NCBI RefSeq assembly: GCF_000346465.2
Contig: NC_034012.1
Span: 3,485,488 to 3,549,487 of the forward strand
From: Prunus persica
Lineage: Eukaryota; Streptophyta; Magnoliopsida; Rosales; Rosaceae
DNA length: 64,000 nucleotides
Direction of reading: 5' to 3'
Position 1 is the stretch's first letter. The number at the start of each line of letters is the position of its first letter. Position numbers and translations under genes: made by a program. Below are positions 25,801-37,927 of this stretch, piece by piece. The notes under the pieces were generated by a model. That model did not search any database, was not told where the DNA came from, and was given only the letters and a program-made list of their open reading frames with translations.

Positions 25801-28406
25801 TCATGTAGTTTCCAAATTGTTTTAATTCGAGAAGATCCCTCAACTATCAGTAATTTCGTGTACAAATCTTCTGGAATTGAAACAATTTACAAACTATAGA
25901 CTATAGTGACCAAATTAAACTCAAGGGAACGAACATATTGGCCTAACCCGCATTTCCATTTTTTTGACTTATCGTTAGACAGTCATAGTTTGTAGCCAAT
26001 AATGTGTTTGTAACTTGTAAGAAAGACCCAATGGTATAATTATTTATAACAATTTTAACTGAGTGTGGAACTTGGAATTTCATTGCAGCTAGTGAAACTA
26101 GCTAAGAAATAATCAAACATTGTGCTTAAATCACAAGTATATGACACGTAGTTTACCCCTGATGACTCGTTTTGCAGGAAGCTCATAGGAGCTCGCTACT
26201 ACCTCAAAGGATTCGAGCACAACTACGGCCCTCTAAATGCCTCAGAGGACTACCAATCACCACGTGACATGGATGGCCATGGCACACACACAAGCTCCAC
26301 CGTGGCAGGACGGCTCGTTCCCAAGGCCTCGGCCCTGGGGGGTTTTGCACGTGGCACCGCCTCTGGCGGTGCCCCATTGGCACACCTTGCCATATACAAA
26401 GTGTGCTGGGCAATACCAGGCCAGTCCAAGGCGGATGGCAACACATGCTTTGAAGAAGACATGTTTGCAGCCATTGACGATGCCATAGGCGATGGTGTTG
26501 ATGTACTGAGCATATCAATTGGCACAAGTCATCCTGTCAATTACACAAGTGATGGCATTTCTCTTGGAGCATTGCATGCTACTAAGAAGAACATTGTGGT
26601 GGCATGTAGTGCTGGGAACTCTGGCCCTTCCCCAGCTACATTGTCAAATCCAGCTCCATGGATCATCACAGTTGGTGCTAGTAGCCTCGACCGGGCATTT
26701 GTCTCACCTGTTGTGCTTGGAAATGGCATCAGACTTGAGGTAATTAAAAGAGCACATATCTTTTAAAGCATAATTTGGTTTAGTTTTGCTCCTAAAATTT
26801 TAAGCAAAACAAAAAAATGGTAGTTCTGAAAATGTTTTGAATCAACATTCAGGGAGAAACAGTGACCCCAAGCAAGCTGGAAGAGAATAACATGTACCCT
26901 TTAGTGTATGCTGCAGATGTTATCAACACTGGTGTGCCCAAAGATATGGCAGGGTAAAGTTTACGATTTATAATTTAATTAATTAATTTATGTGTTTCTT
27001 GAGAGATGATTAGTAGTCACTTAATTGTTTTTATTAGCTAATTAATGACTTGTAAAACCCAACGTGGCTGCAGACAATGCCTTCCAGGCTCTCTCTCACC
27101 TGAGAAGGTTAAGGGGAAGATAGTGTTGTGCATGAGAGGTAGTGGGCTGAGAATTGGAAAAGGCATGGAAGTGAAAAGGGCAGGGGGTGTTGGTTTTATC
27201 TTAGGCAACAGTGCAGCAAATGGGATTGAAATTGCATGTGATGCTCATGTTCTTCCTGCCACTTCAGTGCTTTATAAAGATGCTAACAGAATTCTTAAAT
27301 ACATCAACTCTACCAAGCATCCAATTGCAACTATTATACCAGCAAGGACAGTCTTGCATACAAAGCCAGCTCCATTCATGGCTTCCTTCAGTAGCAGAGG
27401 CCCCAATGTCATTGACTCTAACATTCTGAAGGTAAATTTTGTGACTTTTTTTGCAGTGATTATAGCCTTGTTCTAATGGTTTTTAAACTTATACTCTCTT
27501 CCTTCACCTGAGCAGCCGGATATCACAGCTCCGGGACTGAATATATTGGCAGCGTGGAGTGAGGCTGATCCACCTACCAAGTTGAATGGTATCGATCACC
27601 GAGTTGCTCAGTATAATATCTACTCTGGAACTTCAATGTCTTGCCCTCATGTAGCAGCTGCAGCAGCACTTCTCAAAGCAATCCACCCAAGTTGGAGCAG
27701 TGCTGCCATAAGATCTGCTCTCATGACCACAGGTAAAATTAAATACTAGAACATTTTGGAGGCATGACAGGACACTTGATCAAAGAAACCGGTTTGTGTT
27801 TGATCATAATTGTATGCATCGCATTGTCATGACCCAAGATGTCCAACTTTTATCGTTTGCCTTGCAGCTGAGATAAGAAACAACTTGGATATGCCATTGA
27901 ATGATGAATCAGGAAATGCTGCTACTCCCTTTGCATATGGCTCTGGCCACTTTCGTCCCACCAAGGCAGCAGACCCTGGCCTTGTATACGATGCTTCATA
28001 CAGAGACTACCTTCTATACATGTGCAGCATAGGAGGATTCAAGGACGTTGACCCGAAATTCAAGTGTCCAAGATCACCACCCACAGCAACCAACCTGAAC
28101 TACCCTTCCATTGCAATCTCCAAACTCAATCGCGCCATCACCATTAAGAGGACAGTCACAAATGTTGGAGAGGGCAAAAGCATTTACTTCTTTACTTCCA
28201 AACCGCCTCTGGGAATCTCAGTTAAGGCCTCCCCGAGCATGCTGTTCTTTGATCATGTTGGCCAGAAGAAGAGCTTCACAATAACAGTAAAAGCAAGAAA
28301 AGAGATGCTTAGCAAGCATGACAAGGATGAGTATGTCTTTGGGTGGTACACATGGACTGATGGACTCCATACTGTAAGGAGTCCCATCGCAGTGTCTTTA
28401 GCTTAA
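22860..28406 (+). CDS. Subtilisin-like serine protease, SBT5 group (SBT5.6-like)
   Basis: Secreted pro-protein protease of the apoplast. Nine exons: 22860-22928, 23027-23219, 23329-23517, 23828-23939, 26178-26739, 26853-26953, 27074-27431, 27516-27732 and 27868-28406, in phase, giving 779 residues. Order of parts: signal peptide (1-19), I9 inhibitor prodomain ([11 protein letters not shown] to about residue 105), peptidase S8 domain with catalytic Asp149 (VLDSG), His222 (DGHGTH), oxyanion Asn335 (SAGNSGP) and Ser568 (SGTSMSCPH), a PA insert between Asn and Ser, and a C-terminal fibronectin-III-like domain (VTNVG). The LEEEE-type segment after TTRSWKFVG and the intron-rich structure match the SBT5.6 branch as I know it. 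For exon 3 the acceptor at 23327-23328 is required; the CAG at 23307-23309 would break the frame. Intron 4 (2.2 kb) carries a foldback element. Confidence 0.95.
24584..25068. mobile_element. Foldback/MITE-like element in subtilase intron 4
   Basis: Two inverted arms of about 159 bases, 24584-24742 and 24910-25068, are complementary with scattered mismatches; both contain TTCGTTAGGACAAATGGTCC and CTGTTAAATGCAGG (in opposite orientation). The AT-rich spacer is about 167 bases and has no coding capacity. This is the form of a non-autonomous DNA transposon with long inverted ends. I see no convincing target duplication, so the superfamily is open. Confidence 0.75.
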
Positions 28407-28944
28407 CAAATCTTCCTGTGGCCACTTTCATCTCTTTTAGATTTTGATTCAAGTCATAGGAATACAAAAATAGAGATAGGGGACTCTTTGTGCATTGAGT
28501 GCTTGACGGGGTTGCAGGAGCAAGGGGCTTTTACGGAATATTTTCTCCATGGAGTCTCAATCCTATTTCACCCTTTTTAGGATAAAAGAATAATAAGAAA
28601 ACTCTAAAGGATGAAGAACTCTGATAACAAGAGTTGATGTTAACAACACCCTGTATCAAAACCGTAATTTAAAAATGCAACAATGGCTGCATCTAAGGAA
28701 AATAATGTACTTACATAAAAAGATCCAGATATGCTCATCTCAGAAAGTTATCATTACTTCAAATGGATGCATACAGAATCGTCGATCTTACAACGGAATT
28801 TTATCTTTAGCATGTAGCAATGAATCTTACCTTATATCTGTACATATCTTCATCTATGGGTAAAAAAATGGAGAAAAAGAAAAAAGAAAAACAGATATCA
28901 CGATGAGATTGTGCATCCTCAAGTCAATGCCAGCAAAGTCCATT
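28407..28944. other. Convergent intergenic space (subtilase / PPR-type gene)
   Basis: Holds the 3' untranslated regions of two genes transcribed toward each other. No additional gene seen. Confidence 0.55.
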
Positions 28945-31025
28945 TCAGTTGCTTAAGTTGTCGTCTTCGTCCCATGCATTAGTTCTCACTTTAACCCTTT
29001 CACCCTTAAAGTGAATGTACTTCCATTTACACTGGTATCTTCTTAAAACAAGTGTTTTGTTCTCTTCTTGGCCTAGTTCCTTAAAAGCACGTGCCACCCT
29101 CCTGACAGTATCTTCATCTGGTTTTACACCCAGCTCCTCCATGTCTGCAAATACCTGAATTTCTCAGGAAGCGATTTAAATCTTAGTATTAAGATGATAT
29201 TTCCTATTCATCTTCAACTTATGACATTTTTCCAGAATACTGTACAATATACCTTACCATGAAAAAAAAAAAAAAAAAAAAAAAAAGAGGTGGAAATGCT
29301 AGTGGGGTGGAATTGCATTACCTCTATTATCTTATTTTGCTTGTCATGATGATCATACAAAGATATCATCCTAGAAAACAGCCGCTTTGAGATAGAGCGT
29401 GTATGCGTGTGCAGAATCATGTTCCACAGTGATTCAGCCTCATCTACCCTCTGATCCATATCAAATGCCAGCAGAAGGGTGTCATATGTTCCCATTGTTG
29501 CTCCTTGGCCTTTGCTCAACATCCACTTTGCCACCTAACCAGCACTAAGGATTAGCCATCTATAATGCATCCATCCATTTGCCTTATTATGGGGCCTTAC
29601 TTAAACTTTTGCTAATCAAACAAGTTAATCTATATACAAAAAATTATATCCCTAAAACCATTAGAACAGTTAAAAATGAGAAGACCCAGCATCTAATAAG
29701 GCTGGTTAAAGAAAAAAAGATCCTAAGAAGGCTTAGAAAGGATAAATTAATTATCCGAAGCCACCTCAAGGCGTCCTCTGTGTTTTCATGTTAAGTGGAT
29801 TTGTCACGTTTAGTTCACCGATTGAACATGGATAAGTTATATTCCACATGCAATGATACCATAAAGGAATTATGCACATTAAGTCTCAAGTTGAACCAAG
29901 CTTATTTGTATACTACATAAAAAGTGAATTTTCCACTTGTTTGACAGTTACATGAATTCTCTAGAAAACATTCATTAGATAACAGGGGTCATTAAGAGCA
30001 GGTTGCACCTAAAGTAAAGCAATACCAATTCTACACAATCCGAAGTACAGTCTAAAGAAGCCATACCTGAATTACACGCACCCATTGACTCCTCTTCCTT
30101 AGGATTCTCAAGGCCTTAACAGCTGCAATCAATGGAAACTCAGTCTCCCAAGCTGTCCATTTATCTAATGCTCCATAAACTGTCTCTTTCTCATTAGGAA
30201 GACCGGAGACCTGTCATTTCAATGTTAATGAAGAAAAAACAGAGCAGCAACAGGATCTAAAACATTTTATCTAAAATCTGGAACTTTGAAATAAAACATG
30301 GTACACATCCCATACAAACAATAAACGTGTTTTATAAGGTTATAAAGCTTGAAAGAGAAAAGGCAAGATTATGAAACTTAAGAAAAGGGAAAGAAGACTA
30401 ACAATTCTGACGAGATTGAGTGCCTTTTGCCCAGACCCAGCCGAGTCTCTTTTCTGCCATAAGTGGTGCTCTTTCCTTCCCACCTTCTTGATTGTTTTCC
30501 TACATTTCATGCAAAGTACATCCTTTTGGAGCATTATCACAACCTAAAGGCCAATGACTACATAAATGACATTTCGTAAATAGCTACAGATGTCAGTTTA
30601 TACTAAAACAAAGTGCAGCCAAGCATTTGAACGAAAAAGCAGTGTCTTGAAGCATTTGAATTTTTACATTGAAAAGCACATATTAAGTTAATTATAAAGA
30701 AAGATAGAAAACTTACTTCTCAATTGCTTTTGGACTGGTTAGAGGTTGTCTACTTTGCTTGAAGGAGCACTTGACATTGAATGCATTTATAGACACCGTG
30801 TGATGTAGAGAATTTCTCTAGGAGAAAAAGAAAGATAAGGAGATGAAGACTGTTAAATGAAATCTTCCAAGGTTTAGAAATCAAGCGGGAAAGTAAATGC
30901 ATGACAATTTTGTTCTTGCTTTCCTCAACAATGAGGTCAACAAATTGAGTTACCTTCCACAAGAGAGAAGTTCTACAATTAGAAAAGCCAAACCCCAATG
31001 ACAAAGCTGCTTCAGTTGTTTTCAT
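28945..31025 (-). CDS. PPR-related protein, At4g18975-like, probably plastid
   Basis: Six exons on the minus strand: 31025-30954, 30817-30717, 30499-30403, 30210-30067, 29534-29322 and 29154-28945, in phase, encoding 278 residues. The first 60 or so residues are basic, Ser/Thr-rich and poorly conserved, fitting a plastid transit peptide. Then come the conserved KKVGRKEHHLWQKRDSAGSG block, a YGALDKWTAWE segment, and helical pairs typical of degenerate pentatricopeptide repeats (QWVRVIQVAKWMLSKG, then TYDTLLLAFDMDQRVDEAESLW). The tail has RRYQCKWKYIHFKGERV. Length and blocks match the Arabidopsis At4g18975-type protein, annotated as a chloroplast PPR protein. PPR proteins bind organellar RNA, but with so few repeats a binding role here is inference. 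The first two exons are less certain than the rest because that part is weakly conserved. Confidence 0.87.
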
Positions 31026-31645
31026 CTAATGAGTCAGCCAAGAAATGAAATTAAATACCCAAGTAGAATAAGGTAGAGTTGGAAAGAAATGTGACGAATT
31101 ATGAATAAGGTTGCTCAGTTGTTCACCTGATCAATTCCTGGTAAGGGGAACTGACAAGAAGTAGAATTTCCGGAACTCACAAACATTCGTCTTCTCTTCT
31201 TTAATTTTCAATATTTTCAGCAGTTCACATTAGTCTCCTCTCCTTTATCACAACACAGTTTCCCACTGTGAAACAAATTCTCAGTAACCGCTTTAAATCG
31301 TTGCACCCATACGGATACAGGTACAGCAATACGAAACCCACCCAACCAAATGAATAAGAAGAAAACCTTGAGCTGCGTAAGAAACCCACCCAACCAAATG
31401 AATCTGAGATGGAGATGGCGACGGCGATGGTGCGACGGCGCAGGGTGCGAAATGGGTATATTCAGAAAGAAGCTTAGAGAGCATCAACAACTCAGCAAAC
31501 TTGAAGATGAAGCCGAATATTTGGTGCATAAACATAAAAGTCGGTTCAATTGTTAGCAAATAGAAGAGCGCACATACCATGGGGATTTGAAAAATCTGGG
31601 TTTTAAGCGTTAGAAGCTGTGGAGGTCATAAGTTACAGAGGCAAG

Positions 31646-31693
<48 letters not shown>

Positions 31694-32038
31694 CTTCCAT
31701 GTGGATTGGATTTGTCATTTGTGTGGGCTAATTTGAGTTTGGGCCTGGACTTAGATGTACCGCACTGAGCCTGTTAGTCAGCCTAAGGAGAGGGGATTTT
31801 TTTCTTTTTATTTTATTTTATTTTAATTTTCTAATATAAAACTTAGGCTGAATCAGAAAAACAAAACACAAGAAAGAATAACACCAAATTATATTGTATT
31901 GTATTGTAAATGATCAATCTTTGTACAAAACTAATAATCCTTTGTGAGTAATTTGCTGACATTACAAAACTGGTTTCTGTATTGAAACCTCAAAACTTGC
32001 CGCATTTCCAAGTCTCCTCATCAAGTCAGGTCATTTCG
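31026..32038. other. PPR-type gene promoter and downstream gene 3' end
   Basis: Contains the upstream region of the PPR-type gene, a (GA)n repeat at 31649-31690 and a directly repeated 21-base phrase beginning GAAACCCACCCAACC near 31335 and 31380. No further gene is supported. Confidence 0.5.
31649..31690. repeat. (GA)n microsatellite
   Basis: Pure repeat of about 42 bases upstream of the PPR-type gene. Confidence 0.94.
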
Positions 32039-32899
32039 TCACCAACGTGAACTTTGTTCCTCCTTCCTCCACCGCCCTCCGGCTTTCTGATAACCATCAT
32101 CACCGAGAAATCTCGAATTCTTATATCTTGAGTTATGCCACCAACTGCCACCATTTACATCCGACTTGAAATTTCCCCAAGAAACTCCATGATCACCTCT
32201 TCCATAATAACTAGTCTTCCTTGAACCATACTTCCATTCATCACGTGAGCAATTATTCTCCCACTTGTTACAAGTGTTGCTGCCCCATCCTCCACCCATG
32301 GCTGCAGCTTTGCTCTGATGACCAGAAGCAGGCTCCCAAGGATTTTCATGAACATTTTCTTTATTTTTCAGATCCTCATCGCAGTCACCCCATGTGCACG
32401 CAACCGTCTCATTTGAGACCGTCTGATGAAGGCCAATAATGACAACATCCTCAGGATCTAGGGTTTGACCATGATCATAGTAGTAGGGTTTAGGTTCCCT
32501 GCTCCTTTCCAAGTCCAAAATCACCTCAGGATCAATGTTGGACGAGCTCCAATCTACATCATCAATATAAGCGTCAGGATCCGGCAAAGATATGTTGCAA
32601 GGAAGGCCGTTGATCTCCGCCCAGAACCAGCTTTTCGCATCGTTGAATGCCTCCTCGCCAGCAGAATCGTTCCATTGAACAATTTTTTTGTGGAGAGACA
32701 TATACTTTTTTGTTTCTACGAGTTTTCCCCATGGAACTGAGCCAGCCCTCATACAGAATTGCTTTTCCCAGTCAGGCACGCTCACGCTGTGATCCTGTGG
32801 CTTTCTCTTCTTCTGTAATGAACTCCAATGATTCTTCCACGGTTGAGAATAGTAACCACTGTGGCTACCACCTTCACCTTGTTGTCTTCTCCAACTCAT
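32039..32899 (-). CDS. Uncharacterised hydrophilic protein rich in Trp, Gly and Arg (286 aa)
   Basis: Single open reading frame on the minus strand. I start it at the ATG at 32899 (MSWRRQQGEGG); an upstream in-frame ATG at 33004 would add 35 mostly hydrophobic residues that look like leader sequence read through, possibly with an intron acceptor. The N-terminal half has a conserved-looking core (VPDWEKQFC, VPWGKLVETKKYMSLHKKI, WFWAEINGLPC, DPEVILDLER). The C-terminal half is low-complexity and rich in Trp, Gly, Ser and Arg, reminiscent of RNA-binding GW/RGG tails. There is no transmembrane segment or recognisable catalytic motif. A nuclear, RNA-related role is only a guess from composition. 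The family is not known to me. Confidence 0.8.
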   Translation of the reverse strand: MSWRRQQGEGGSHSGYYSQPWKNHWSSLQKKRKPQDHSVSVPDWEKQFCMRAGSVPWGKLVETKKYMSLHKKIVQWNDSAGEEAFNDAKSWFWAEINGLPCNISLPDPDAYIDDVDWSSSNIDPEVILDLERSREPKPYYYDHGQTLDPEDVVIIGLHQTVSNETVACTWGDCDEDLKNKENVHENPWEPASGHQSKAAAMGGGWGSNTCNKWENNCSRDEWKYGSRKTSYYGRGDHGVSWGNFKSDVNGGSWWHNSRYKNSRFLGDDGYQKAGGRWRKEEQSSRW

Positions 32900-33069
32900 A
32901 ATTGAAACACTAGGAAATACAACAAAGGCCAGAAACAAATCAAGCACACAACAACAATACGAAAACCAAAGATTTTTTGTGCTTGCAGAACAAACAAGGA
33001 CCAACTGAGTTTAATCACAAGTTGTAGAATGAAGCAAAAGATTGTGTGACACTATTATATATATAGACC

Positions 33070-33330
33070 TAGTAATCCTGCAAGAATTAGGAGAAGAAGC
33101 TTTCCTAATTCTGGTAGGAAAAACCTTATGTATTTTAACCATAATTCATCATAATCCTACAAGAATTAGGAAATGCTTTTTTTTTTCTTTCCTAATTCTT
33201 GTAGGAAAAACCATAATTAACCTTAAGGCACTATATTTTAACCATAATTCATTCATAATCTTACAAGAATTAGGTTTTAATAATTCTTTTAGGAAAAAGC
33301 TTAAGGCACTATATATTTTAATCAACATAA
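33070..33330. repeat. Cluster of inverted and direct 15-60-bp repeats
   Basis: Variants of CCTACAAGAATTAGGA and its complement TCCTAATTCTTGTAGGA alternate at least six times, linked by repeated TTTTAACCATAATTCAT and TTAAGGCACTATAT phrases. The block lies in the shared upstream region of two divergent genes and can fold into several hairpins. Its origin (nested MITE ends or local duplication) is unclear. Confidence 0.75.
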
Positions 33331-33435
33331 CATCATACAATCAAAATATTCAAGGACTACTTATCCAATATAATTCTCTCAAATCGTAAACCCGTCAAGA
33401 CCGAGAGGATCAGTCAGTGACTGAGAACTGAGAAG

Positions 33436-34206
33436 ATGGACAGAGAATGGGGTTCAAAGCCGGGCAGCGGTGGCCCCGCCTCGGCCCAAAACGAAGCCAT
33501 CGACCGCAAAGAGCGTCTCCGAAGACTCGCCCTCGAGACCGTCGACCTCGCCAAAGACCCCTACTTCATGCGCAACCACCTCGGAAGCTACGAGTGCAAG
33601 CTTTGCTTGACACTGCACAAGAACGAGGGCAATTACTTGGCCCACACGCAAGGAAAGAGCCATCAGACTAACTTGGCACGGCGAGCTGCTCGTGAAGCCA
33701 AAGAAGCTCCTCCTGCTCCTCAGCCCCTGCAGCCTCAAAAGCGCAAAGGGAACGTCCGAAAGTCTGTCAAAATTGGTAGGCCTGGTTACCGAGTGACGAA
33801 GCAGTTTGAGGAAGAATGAAAACAGAGGTCTCTTCTGTTCCAGATTGAATATCCTGAGATTGAATTTAATGCGAAGCCACGGCACCGTTTTATGTCATCT
33901 TATGAGCAGAGAGTTCAATCTGTGGACAAAAGATACCAGTATCTTCTCTTTGCAGCCGAACCCTACGACACAATTGCTTTTAGGGTTCCTAGCACAGAGA
34001 TTGACAAAACCACTCCCAATAAGTTTTTCTCAAACTGGGATCCAGACTCTAACATGTTCACATTGCAGATATATTTCAAAACTAAGGCACCGGAGACGAA
34101 CAAACCACAACCTCCTCCCCTGCAGCCAATCGTCCAGGAGTTTAATAGTTTAAATGATCTTGGACCGGTACACGTGCTCCCACGTCACACTCTAGCTGAT
34201 TATTGA
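33436..34206 (+). pseudogene. Intronless SF3a2 (PRP11) copy with an internal stop
   Basis: Similar to splicing factor 3A subunit 2 (SF3a66) of the U2 snRNP. One continuous frame of 257 codons holds the matrin-type C2H2 zinc finger (CKLCLTLHKNEGNYLAHTQGKSHQ region, Cys-x2-Cys, His-x5-His) and then the downstream conserved part (QRSLLFQIEYPEIE, MSSYEQRVQ, RYQYLLFAAEPY, FFSNWDPDS). It is interrupted by TGA at 33817-33819, exactly where family members read on through a TKQ-like tripeptide. As it stands the locus encodes 127 residues: the finger without the C-terminal half. No intron is visible, so a retrocopy is likely, though I cannot confirm the parent gene structure. A sequencing error at the stop is the main alternative. 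The first half has few other defects, so a short zinc-finger protein could still be made. Confidence 0.78.
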
Positions 34207-37200
34207 GCCTTAGTCACATCCTTTAGTTGTTATATATGTTCCTAGTTTATTTCAAAAGTCTTATGTTTCATTTTGTTTCCCTTATAAACATTGATGTTAG
34301 TTTCGAACAAAAAAAAACATTGATGTTAGTGTTGAAATTGAGAAGATATGTATGAGGATTTTTGCAACTTTTCTTGTGCCAATTTCTTGTCAAATGCTTT
34401 TTTTCTTTATGGTGCCAAAAAATAAGTTCTCAAACGGTGGTTTGGAATTTGTAATTTATGTGGGCTATATATTATTATGGACATTTAGCAGCTGTCCAGA
34501 GTAAGCCAGACGTATTGGGCTTGGACATCCTATATGTTTACCCAAACGAGTTTTTCAACCCAAAATACAAAACAACAAATAAATTCCATGTTTTGTGGGA
34601 ATTTAAGGGTCGTTTGGGAGTGATTTTGGATTGGCCTATCTAGAATCACTCCCAAACGAGTCCTTAATCGGTTGGAGAAAAGGTCTTCAAAGTTCCTGGT
34701 TTTCTGGGACTAATGGCTTGCTTTGTAATTAATAAACTTATAATTTATAACTCAAGCTCTTGTTTATAATTAGTGACAACTAGCTAATTATAAATTTTAT
34801 AATTTATAGCTCAAAATCTTGTGTGTGTTTTTTTTAAAACGATTCAATGTTATGATGTGAACGCATTATATTACGTATGTTGGACATAACTGGAGTGAAT
34901 CACATGCAGCTTATATGATATAAGGTTTCGTAGAATATCAGCCAGACCAAAACATAATGTATGTCCATTGTTATACCTCCTCATATCTTTGTACATCTAT
35001 ATTACCATAACTCTAAGGAAAGAATAACAACAAATGCCACTCAACATTTTTTATTTTTTTATTTTACATTAATTCAAGCCACTTAACATTTCTTTCTTAC
35101 ACTTTAAAAAAAAAAAAAAAAAAACCTTTCATATTGAAAGGGCGGATAACATACCAAACGAATGTTAGGAGTACTCCAAACCACTACATTAGTGTGTTCT
35201 TCTTAAACTTTTGTTTAACAAAAATGACATATTTTGAATCGCATTATTATAGATGAGATTGAAGTCCTATTCAATCATTTATTAGAGATGAGATTGAATA
35301 ACATACTTACAAATATCTATCTACCAATACCAAACCTTATGCTTAACTAGTCGTTTTCACTAAAAAGAGTTATGTACGTTTATCTAACTAAGGCATTCAA
35401 AGCTTTCTCAATGGTGTAAAGGGTTTTTTTTTTTTTTTTTTTTTTCTAGTGGACCACATTGCCCCTATCCCTATGGTTTTTGCATTGCTTGTTTGTTTGC
35501 TTATTGCTCTCGTTTTTTTCATAATATTGTTTTGGTTAAATCACCTCAAATTATATAGTTTTGGTTATAAGCATTAGACTAATATGTTATAGAATTTATT
35601 TTATCAAAAGTTGGATTAAAATGTGTCTCATTCATTCTCATCGTATGTTCATAACTCCATTTCCTATTTTAACTATTGAAATGCAAATTTTGATTGGAAT
35701 CACTAACCGATTTAAGCACTTCGTTCAAATTTGATAATTTAACAGATTCTAATTTTATATTGCAACTCTTCAAAAGGCGGGCTAATAATATTTTTAGTCT
35801 ACACTACTCTAAATTAATCTAATATACGAGAAATGGGACTCGAACTTGCGTATAAGATAGCGGATTCACTGTTGTATACAAGTAGCCTACCTCACTTGTG
35901 CAAGGTTGGCTAACAATATTTGATTAAAATGATGACAACTTACTCTCTACCAAGGGGAATATCCCCTCAAAAGTCCACCTTCTTCCTTTTCACAAGTTAA
36001 CAACAATAGTTTTTTCTTTCTATCTCTATAGGCATTATTAATGGGTTTTGTTTGGTTCCTGAACATCAACACCAAGACTTACCACTTTAGAAGTCCTAAA
36101 AAAGATTGCTTCACCCAATTATTACACGAAAACAACGGCGGGAACGTGGCACCCAAGCACAAATCATTGAGATTCCGCCTCGTGTAGCTTGCGCCTGTGT
36201 GGCCCGTGACGTCATCTCCCACGTGTCGCTCCTCCACTGGCTTGTCGTATTCGAAATCATTCTTCCCTTATTACGGATAAATTAGGTGGACCTCAACCCA
36301 CGCTCTCGGGAACCGGGAGTGGGCCCCACTCTCAAGCGCAGGATGAGCCGTAGGATGCGCCGAGCTGGCTGATCCTTAGCTTTACACCGACGCCTTTACC
36401 GCCTCCCAATCATTGCTGAATGGTACAGCTCTCTCAACAAGTCACCACCGCAGGGGTGGTTACTTACTGCAAGCAACTCGGCTCGGCTTGTCCAGTGGCT
36501 TCTTATGTTTATACATTACAAATGAAATCCTCTTGAGATCTTTAGTTCCGTACGTATCAAACTAAAATCTAGTAATTTATATTCATAGGAAAATTACTAA
36601 ACCAAATACTAGAGTTATTATACATATGCCTTTTCGTAGCTAATTAATCAGTAATTATATTATTTTTCCTATAAACATGCTTGATAGTTGCCGAGCTCTC
36701 GTCAAATATCTTCTACAATAGATCTTAAATTCCTTTTTCTTTTTCTTGTGGACTTACTCTTCTTCTTTTTTTGGTTGGAATTTAAACCTAGACGCTTATT
36801 TGATCTTGATGCAATTATGTTTCACCATCAATTTTTGTTTCTGCTGGGTCGTTGTAAAATTGCGGAGCTCCAATAAATTCAAAATTCAATACAAAAGTGA
36901 CATTTATTTTCCTAAATCATATTTCTGTATCTAGCTATGTATTTTTATTATTTATGACTCATGTTTATTTTCCAATGCTTCTGAAACAGCCTGTGCTTTG
37001 TAACCATTTCCCAAAAAGATAATTTGAGCTTAGAATTAAATATTGAGATATTTAATGAGGATGACAACATAACACAAAGTTTCTCCACTGTGTTGCTAAG
37101 CATTGACATCATTCTGCATTTTCTATCCAATAGAAATTATTTTAAAAAATCCAGCAATATATTCCACATATTTCTGTGTCTCATTTCCATTTGTATAAAT

Positions 37201-37790
37201 AGATATTATTAATTATTAATTATTTTTTTTAATTTTGACATACCGAAAAGGATGTCAATTGACCAAGCGTGCACAGTTATTCAAGTCCCTGCATCCGTAT
37301 TTGGAACAAAAAGTAGAAAGCTACCCAGATTTTGACCCCAAAAAGAAAAAGTAGAAAACGCAACCCAAACCACACCAAGTCAAATATGCAGTTAGCCAAG
37401 AGGAGAGAAGAGCCGTGAGATAATGAAAACAGGGAGGAAGCTAGAAAAGCTGATAGATAATCAAGCACAAGTGAATCAAGTTAGTTTATTAGGGTAGTAA
37501 GTCCGCGCTCTTGCCCGCACTCTTGCGTTTATGTTTAAATTTTTTCCTCGTGTAAGGAGTTTGTAACTCAAATAGTTGATTATGCTGACGTCAGATGTGT
37601 AGGTTTAATTGTGCACTTCTTTAATATTGTTTGTATTAAAAAAAAAATTTAAAAATTAAAAGAGATAATGAAATTAAATTAATAATTTATTGAAATAAAG
37701 AGAGGGTGGCGGGGGCCGCACTCAAAGCCTTTAGACAGTGACGCCATCTGACAACACATAACAATCAAAGTGTACTCGCTACGATTTTCA
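34207..37790. other. Long intergenic region upstream of the S40 gene
   Basis: AT-rich, no supportable gene over 3.5 kb. It includes the hairpin at 34604-34667, poly-A and poly-T tracts (35106-35123, 35426-35446), a tRNA B-box-like phrase (GGACTCGAACTT near 35836) that may mark a decayed SINE, and a GC-richer patch at 36130-36490 containing CACGTGTC. A SINE-head-like GGAGTTTGTAACTCAA occurs near 37557. Confidence 0.5.
34604..34667. repeat. Short perfect-type hairpin with GGGTCGTTTGGGAGTGATT arms
   Basis: Arms of about 25 bases (34604-34629 and 34642-34667) around a loop of about 12 bases. The arm sequence resembles ends of plant MITEs. It is a self-contained foldback, probably a deleted element. 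Confidence 0.7.
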
Positions 37791-37792
37791 TT

Positions 37793-37820
37793 TCCTCCCT
37801 CCCTCCCTCCCTCCTTCCTT
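37793..37820. repeat. CCCT/CCTT pyrimidine repeat next to the S40 TATA box
   Basis: Six CCCT-type units followed by two CTTC units, immediately upstream of the TATA box; such pyrimidine patches are frequent in plant core promoters. Confidence 0.85.
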
Positions 37821-37821
37821 C

Positions 37822-37829
37822 TATAAATA
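37822..37829 (+). promoter_or_regulatory. Probable TATA box of the S40 gene
   Basis: TATAAATA, 99-106 bases before the ATG at 37928, directly after the pyrimidine repeat. The pairing of pyrimidine patch and TATA box supports a core promoter here. Confidence 0.6.
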
Positions 37830-37927
37830 TACAAATAAATCCCATCAAATCCCCAAACTTGTCATAAAACCCAACTTTCATTTTCACTTTCAATTTGATA
37901 TCAAATTTCTCCAAAATCCTCAGCTCT

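Noticed and set aside
33436..33819. A complete 127-residue zinc-finger gene
   Set aside because: Homology to SF3a2 continues in the same frame after the TGA, so the short frame is more likely a truncated copy.
34288..34330. 14-bp direct repeat around an A tract as retrocopy target duplications
   Set aside because: Both copies of ACATTGATGTTAGT lie on the 3' side; no matching copy is present 5' of the SF3a2 copy.
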